From CBFDBT01 sp965603115 (GTDB lineage Bacteria; Pseudomonadota; Alphaproteobacteria; Sphingomonadales; Kordiimonadaceae): a stretch of DNA of 7,923 nucleotides. Every line of letters begins with the position of its first letter. Positions within the stretch are counted from its first letter, which is position 1. A model generated the notes under the pieces. The model did no database searches. It worked only from the letters and a program-made list of their open reading frames with translations, and was not told the origin of the DNA. Of this stretch, positions 5,378 to 7,923 are shown in pieces. The stretch is from NCBI GenBank assembly GCA_965603115.1, contig CBFDBT010000124.1:1-7923 (forward strand). The letters are read 5' to 3'. Made by a program: the position numbers and the translations under genes.

Positions 5378-6928
5378 TCAGCCGACATTCCGTGAATTGC
5401 TTTTCCAAAATGGAGCACGCAACTCACGCTTGAGGACTTTTCCAGCACCAGATAAGGGGAATGGTTCAGTGCGAAAATTAATGGAAACGGGGCATTTGTA
5501 ACCCGCAATCTGCCCCTTGCAATATTCTTTGATTTCTTCGCTTGTGACCATCTCACCGTCTTTGACGATGACGATGGCATGTACAGCCTCACCCCATTTT
5601 TCATGAGGGATGCCAATGACAGCCACAGCCGTTACAGCGGGATGTAGGGAGATGGCATTCTCAACCTCGGCAGAGAAAACATTCTCGCCACCTGAGACAA
5701 TCATGTCTTTCACGCGGTCGACGATAAAAACAAATCCATCATCGTCCATATAAGCACCGTCGCCAGTATAAACACCACCATTTACAAGAGTTGCGGCTGT
5801 TTCTTCCTGTTTATTCAGATAACCAAGCATAGTGCCAGGACCGTAGGCGACAATCTCGCCAACCTCGCCGCGGGCAACGTCGTCGCCTTCCTCGTCTACA
5901 AGACGTAGCATGGTCCCTGAAACAGGAGAGCCTGCAGAAGACAGCCTTTTGCCATCGATAACATGCTCTTTGTGACCCAGTGTTGTTAAGAGTGGTGCCA
6001 TTTCTGTCTGGCCGTAGCCCTGAATAAAGTCAGCATGAGGCAGCTTCTTAAGTGCCTCTATCAATACGCCTTTGGGCATGGGGGATGCGCCATATATCAG
6101 GGTCTTCAAGGAACTGAATTTCTCTGTTGCAAAAGACGGACTCTGCATCATCATCTGGATCATGGTAGGGACCAGCAGGGAATGGGTGATATTTTCCTTT
6201 TCGATGAGGTCAATCAATTTTTCAGGCGTAAAGACTGGCAGATAATAATTTGTTGCACCAACGGCGATAGCGCCATTCCCGCCAGCTCCATCTGCCAGAT
6301 GGAACATGGGGCCAGCATGGAGATAACCATCCTCTGCCTGCAAGTTGAAATGTTTTGCAGCCACCAAACCATTATACCAGATGGCTCTGTGCGGTAGCAT
6401 TACCCCTTTGGGAAAGCCTGTCGTACCACCTGTATAATAAATCCCAGCTAGTTCCTCTCCGGCATGTCCGGCATCCTTACCCGCTTCAGCATTTTCGATG
6501 ATGCTGTCATAGTCCAGCATGCCTTGCGGACAATTCTGTTCGCCCATATAAATGAGCGTTAAGTCATGATTTGTCTGTGCTATAATTTCCTGTACTGTAG
6601 GTAAAAAGGCGTCATCGACAAACAGGATAGTTGCTTTGGAATCATTAAGGGAATAGGCATTTTCCACAGAGGACCAGCGCGTATTCATGGGCACGACCAC
6701 AAAGCCGCCCCACCAGGCACCATAATAATATTCTGTGTAGCGATCACTGTTGAGGGCAAGAATGGCAATTGGGTCAAACGATGCCGCGCCGAGCGCCTTT
6801 AAAGCGCCAGCCAGCTTGGAAATTCTTTGTCCAAACTGGGACCAGCTTTGTTTGCGGTCACCACAGACGGTGGCGAGGGCCGCTGGTCTGTGTGCTATGG
6901 CTGCATGTACAAAATGCGTAATCTGCAT
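5378..6928 (-). CDS. AMP-forming acyl-CoA synthetase (fatty-acid/aryl-CoA ligase family)
   Basis: This 516-residue cytoplasmic enzyme of the ANL superfamily should join a carboxylic acid to CoA through an acyl-adenylate. Motifs are in the right order: P-loop YYTGGTTGFPKG (164-175), YGASPMP (279-285), GYGQTEMAP (304-312), YTGDGAYMDDDGF (387-399), DRVKDMIVSGGENV (404-417) containing the hinge region, and the C-terminal catalytic lysine K497 in LSGAGKVLKREL. Length is standard for the family and no active-site residue seems missing. The acid chain type cannot be decided; medium/long-chain fatty, branched, aryl or polyether-derived acids are all possible. The start lies 7 bases after the GMC oxidoreductase stop, with AAAGGG about 11 bases upstream, indicating tight co-transcription and a common pathway in which the alcohol is oxidised and its acid activated. 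Confidence 0.93.
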   Translation of the reverse strand: MQITHFVHAAIAHRPAALATVCGDRKQSWSQFGQRISKLAGALKALGAASFDPIAILALNSDRYTEYYYGAWWGGFVVVPMNTRWSSVENAYSLNDSKATILFVDDAFLPTVQEIIAQTNHDLTLIYMGEQNCPQGMLDYDSIIENAEAGKDAGHAGEELAGIYYTGGTTGFPKGVMLPHRAIWYNGLVAAKHFNLQAEDGYLHAGPMFHLADGAGGNGAIAVGATNYYLPVFTPEKLIDLIEKENITHSLLVPTMIQMMMQSPSFATEKFSSLKTLIYGASPMPKGVLIEALKKLPHADFIQGYGQTEMAPLLTTLGHKEHVIDGKRLSSAGSPVSGTMLRLVDEEGDDVARGEVGEIVAYGPGTMLGYLNKQEETAATLVNGGVYTGDGAYMDDDGFVFIVDRVKDMIVSGGENVFSAEVENAISLHPAVTAVAVIGIPHEKWGEAVHAIVIVKDGEMVTSEEIKEYCKGQIAGYKCPVSINFRTEPFPLSGAGKVLKRELRAPFWKSNSRNVG

Positions 6929-6935
6929 GGTCTTA

Positions 6936-7923
6936 CTAACCCTTTCTAATCAGGTCAGCGGCTTTTTCGGCAATCATGATAGTTGGTGCGTTGGTATTGC
7001 CGCTAACGAGTTTAGGCATAATGGAGGCATCGACTACCCGTAATCCCTCTAGGCCACGAACCTTGAGATCGACGTCAACAACGGCCATACTGTCTTCGGC
7101 AGGACCCATCTTGCAGGTGCCGATGGGGTGATACTGCGTGTCTGCTCTATTGAGAATGTCATCCAGGAGAGCTTCACTATCATTAGGTGGCACGGGGTAT
7201 ACTAAATCTCCGCGCCCTTCTGCAAGTGCTGGAGATTCTAGGATGGCCCGTTGAATTTCAGCACCCTTGACTATCGTATCCACATCTCTTTTGTCGGCCA
7301 AAAAATTAGGATCAATCAATGGCGCATCTTTGGGGTCTTTACTTTTCAGTTTAACGGTACCGGAAGACTCTGGGCGCAGCACTGTAATATGGCAACTAAA
7401 GCCATGTCCCAAGTGCATTTTGCGGCCATGGTCATCTACAATTGCACCGACAAAAACCAGCTGAATGTCGGGGATTTCTATCGATGGATTGGATTTCAAA
7501 AACGCGCCTGCTTCTGCAAAGGGGGAGGTTATCTTTCCCCTCCGGTGCTTGCGCCACTCGAATATTGATTTCAAAACCTTCCACGTGCCTCTCAGCGATA
7601 CGCCAAAAGTGTCCGATGAGGACGGCGTCTTATAGGTCATGATATAGTCGATATGATCCTGAAGGTTTTGGCCCACACCCTGTATTTCATGGACCATTTC
7701 AATTTTGTGCTTTGCAAGTTCATCCGCAGGGCCAACACCGGACAGCATTAATATCTGTGGAGAACCAAAGGCACCGGCTGATAGCAATACTTCCTTTGTA
7801 GCACGTATTTCTGTTCTGGTCTTTCCGTCCGCAAGATAGGAAACTCCAATACATTTCTTTCCATCGAAAAGCAGCTTTTCGGTTAGTGCTTTTGTGATGA
7901 CGGTCAGATTAGGTCGGTTTAGG
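6936..7923 (-). CDS. GMC-family FAD-dependent alcohol dehydrogenase, partial (choline dehydrogenase-like)
   Basis: The last 328 residues of a glucose-methanol-choline oxidoreductase are present; the gene continues past the right edge, where the N-terminal GxGxxG FAD-binding site would lie (the family is usually 530-560 residues). The frame is open to the edge, beginning LNRPNLTVIT, which matches the family's substrate-domain region. GAFGSPQILMLSGVG fits the second GMC signature. The catalytic pair is present: His in YHPIGTCKMG (codon 7128-7130) and Asn in SGNTNAP (codon 6990-6992). The C-terminus AEKAADLIRKG is typical. Such enzymes oxidise primary alcohols to aldehydes, sometimes to acids, and often pass electrons to the respiratory chain. 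With the acyl-CoA synthetase 7 bases downstream, an alcohol-to-acyl-CoA route is likely. Related enzymes include choline, alkanol (AlkJ-like) and polyethylene glycol dehydrogenases; the sequence alone does not choose among them. Confidence 0.93.
   Translation of the reverse strand, partial: LNRPNLTVITKALTEKLLFDGKKCIGVSYLADGKTRTEIRATKEVLLSAGAFGSPQILMLSGVGPADELAKHKIEMVHEIQGVGQNLQDHIDYIMTYKTPSSSDTFGVSLRGTWKVLKSIFEWRKHRRGKITSPFAEAGAFLKSNPSIEIPDIQLVFVGAIVDDHGRKMHLGHGFSCHITVLRPESSGTVKLKSKDPKDAPLIDPNFLADKRDVDTIVKGAEIQRAILESPALAEGRGDLVYPVPPNDSEALLDDILNRADTQYHPIGTCKMGPAEDSMAVVDVDLKVRGLEGLRVVDASIMPKLVSGNTNAPTIMIAEKAADLIRKG

Noticed and set aside
5332..5616. N-terminal extension of the DUF3604 open frame (95 extra codons)
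   Set aside because: It overlaps the synthetase gene on the same strand, has no family-like residues, and would bury the clear signal peptide starting at 5331, which has its own ribosome binding site.
6035..6397. 120-codon open frame on the plus strand
   Set aside because: It is antisense to the acyl-CoA synthetase, has no recognisable domain and no convincing ribosome binding site; treated as a shadow.
7251..7642. Plus-strand open frames of 65-105 codons inside the GMC gene
   Set aside because: They lie opposite conserved GMC motifs and have no features of their own.

Overview
The window looks like a piece of a moderate-GC proteobacterial chromosome, perhaps a marine alpha- or gammaproteobacterium. 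This placement rests only on gene content and style: compact operon, AMP-forming acyl-CoA synthetase, acyl-CoA dehydrogenase, GMC oxidoreductase, DUF3604 and HupE/UreJ-like genes. It is a guess, not a phylogenetic result. Every intact gene lies on the minus strand and is read from right to left. Gaps are very short (7, 46, 15, -8 and 33 bases), so the genes probably form one transcript or two nested ones. No promoter or convincing terminator is visible, and no tRNA, rRNA or CRISPR array was seen.

Layout in the direction of transcription: a GMC-family FAD alcohol dehydrogenase cut by the right edge (6936-7923); an AMP-forming fatty-acid-type acyl-CoA synthetase (5378-6928); a secreted DUF3604 protein of the PHP metallohydrolase type (3517-5331); a membrane-anchored parvulin-like peptidyl-prolyl isomerase (2632-3501); a HupE/UreJ-type membrane protein (to about 1636, or 1575 as the sequence now reads); a 20-codon tail that looks like the end of a short-chain dehydrogenase (1575-1634); and an acyl-CoA dehydrogenase (393-1541). 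The left 401 bases are the right end of an IS21-family element on the plus strand, with a collapsed istA/istB remnant, a 36-base perfect palindrome and the repeated ends typical of this family.

Two functions appear interleaved. The outer genes (GMC dehydrogenase, acyl-CoA synthetase, SDR remnant, acyl-CoA dehydrogenase) fit oxidation of an alcohol to an acid, its CoA activation and beta-oxidation-type desaturation. The inner genes (DUF3604, isomerase, HupE-like) all carry an export signal or membrane anchor and look like a self-contained cell-envelope unit: a probable metal-dependent hydrolase, a folding helper and a possible metal permease. The SDR tail directly after the HupE stop suggests that this unit was placed in, or recombined into, the catabolic operon.

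Three signs of recent decay or rearrangement stand out. The HupE-like reading frame shifts at an A6 run, so its natural last membrane segment is lost and it now reads through into the SDR tail. The IS21 copy has lost most of istA and istB, apparently by deletion at a short shared sequence. The end of the IS supplies the last two codons and the stop codon of the acyl-CoA dehydrogenase.
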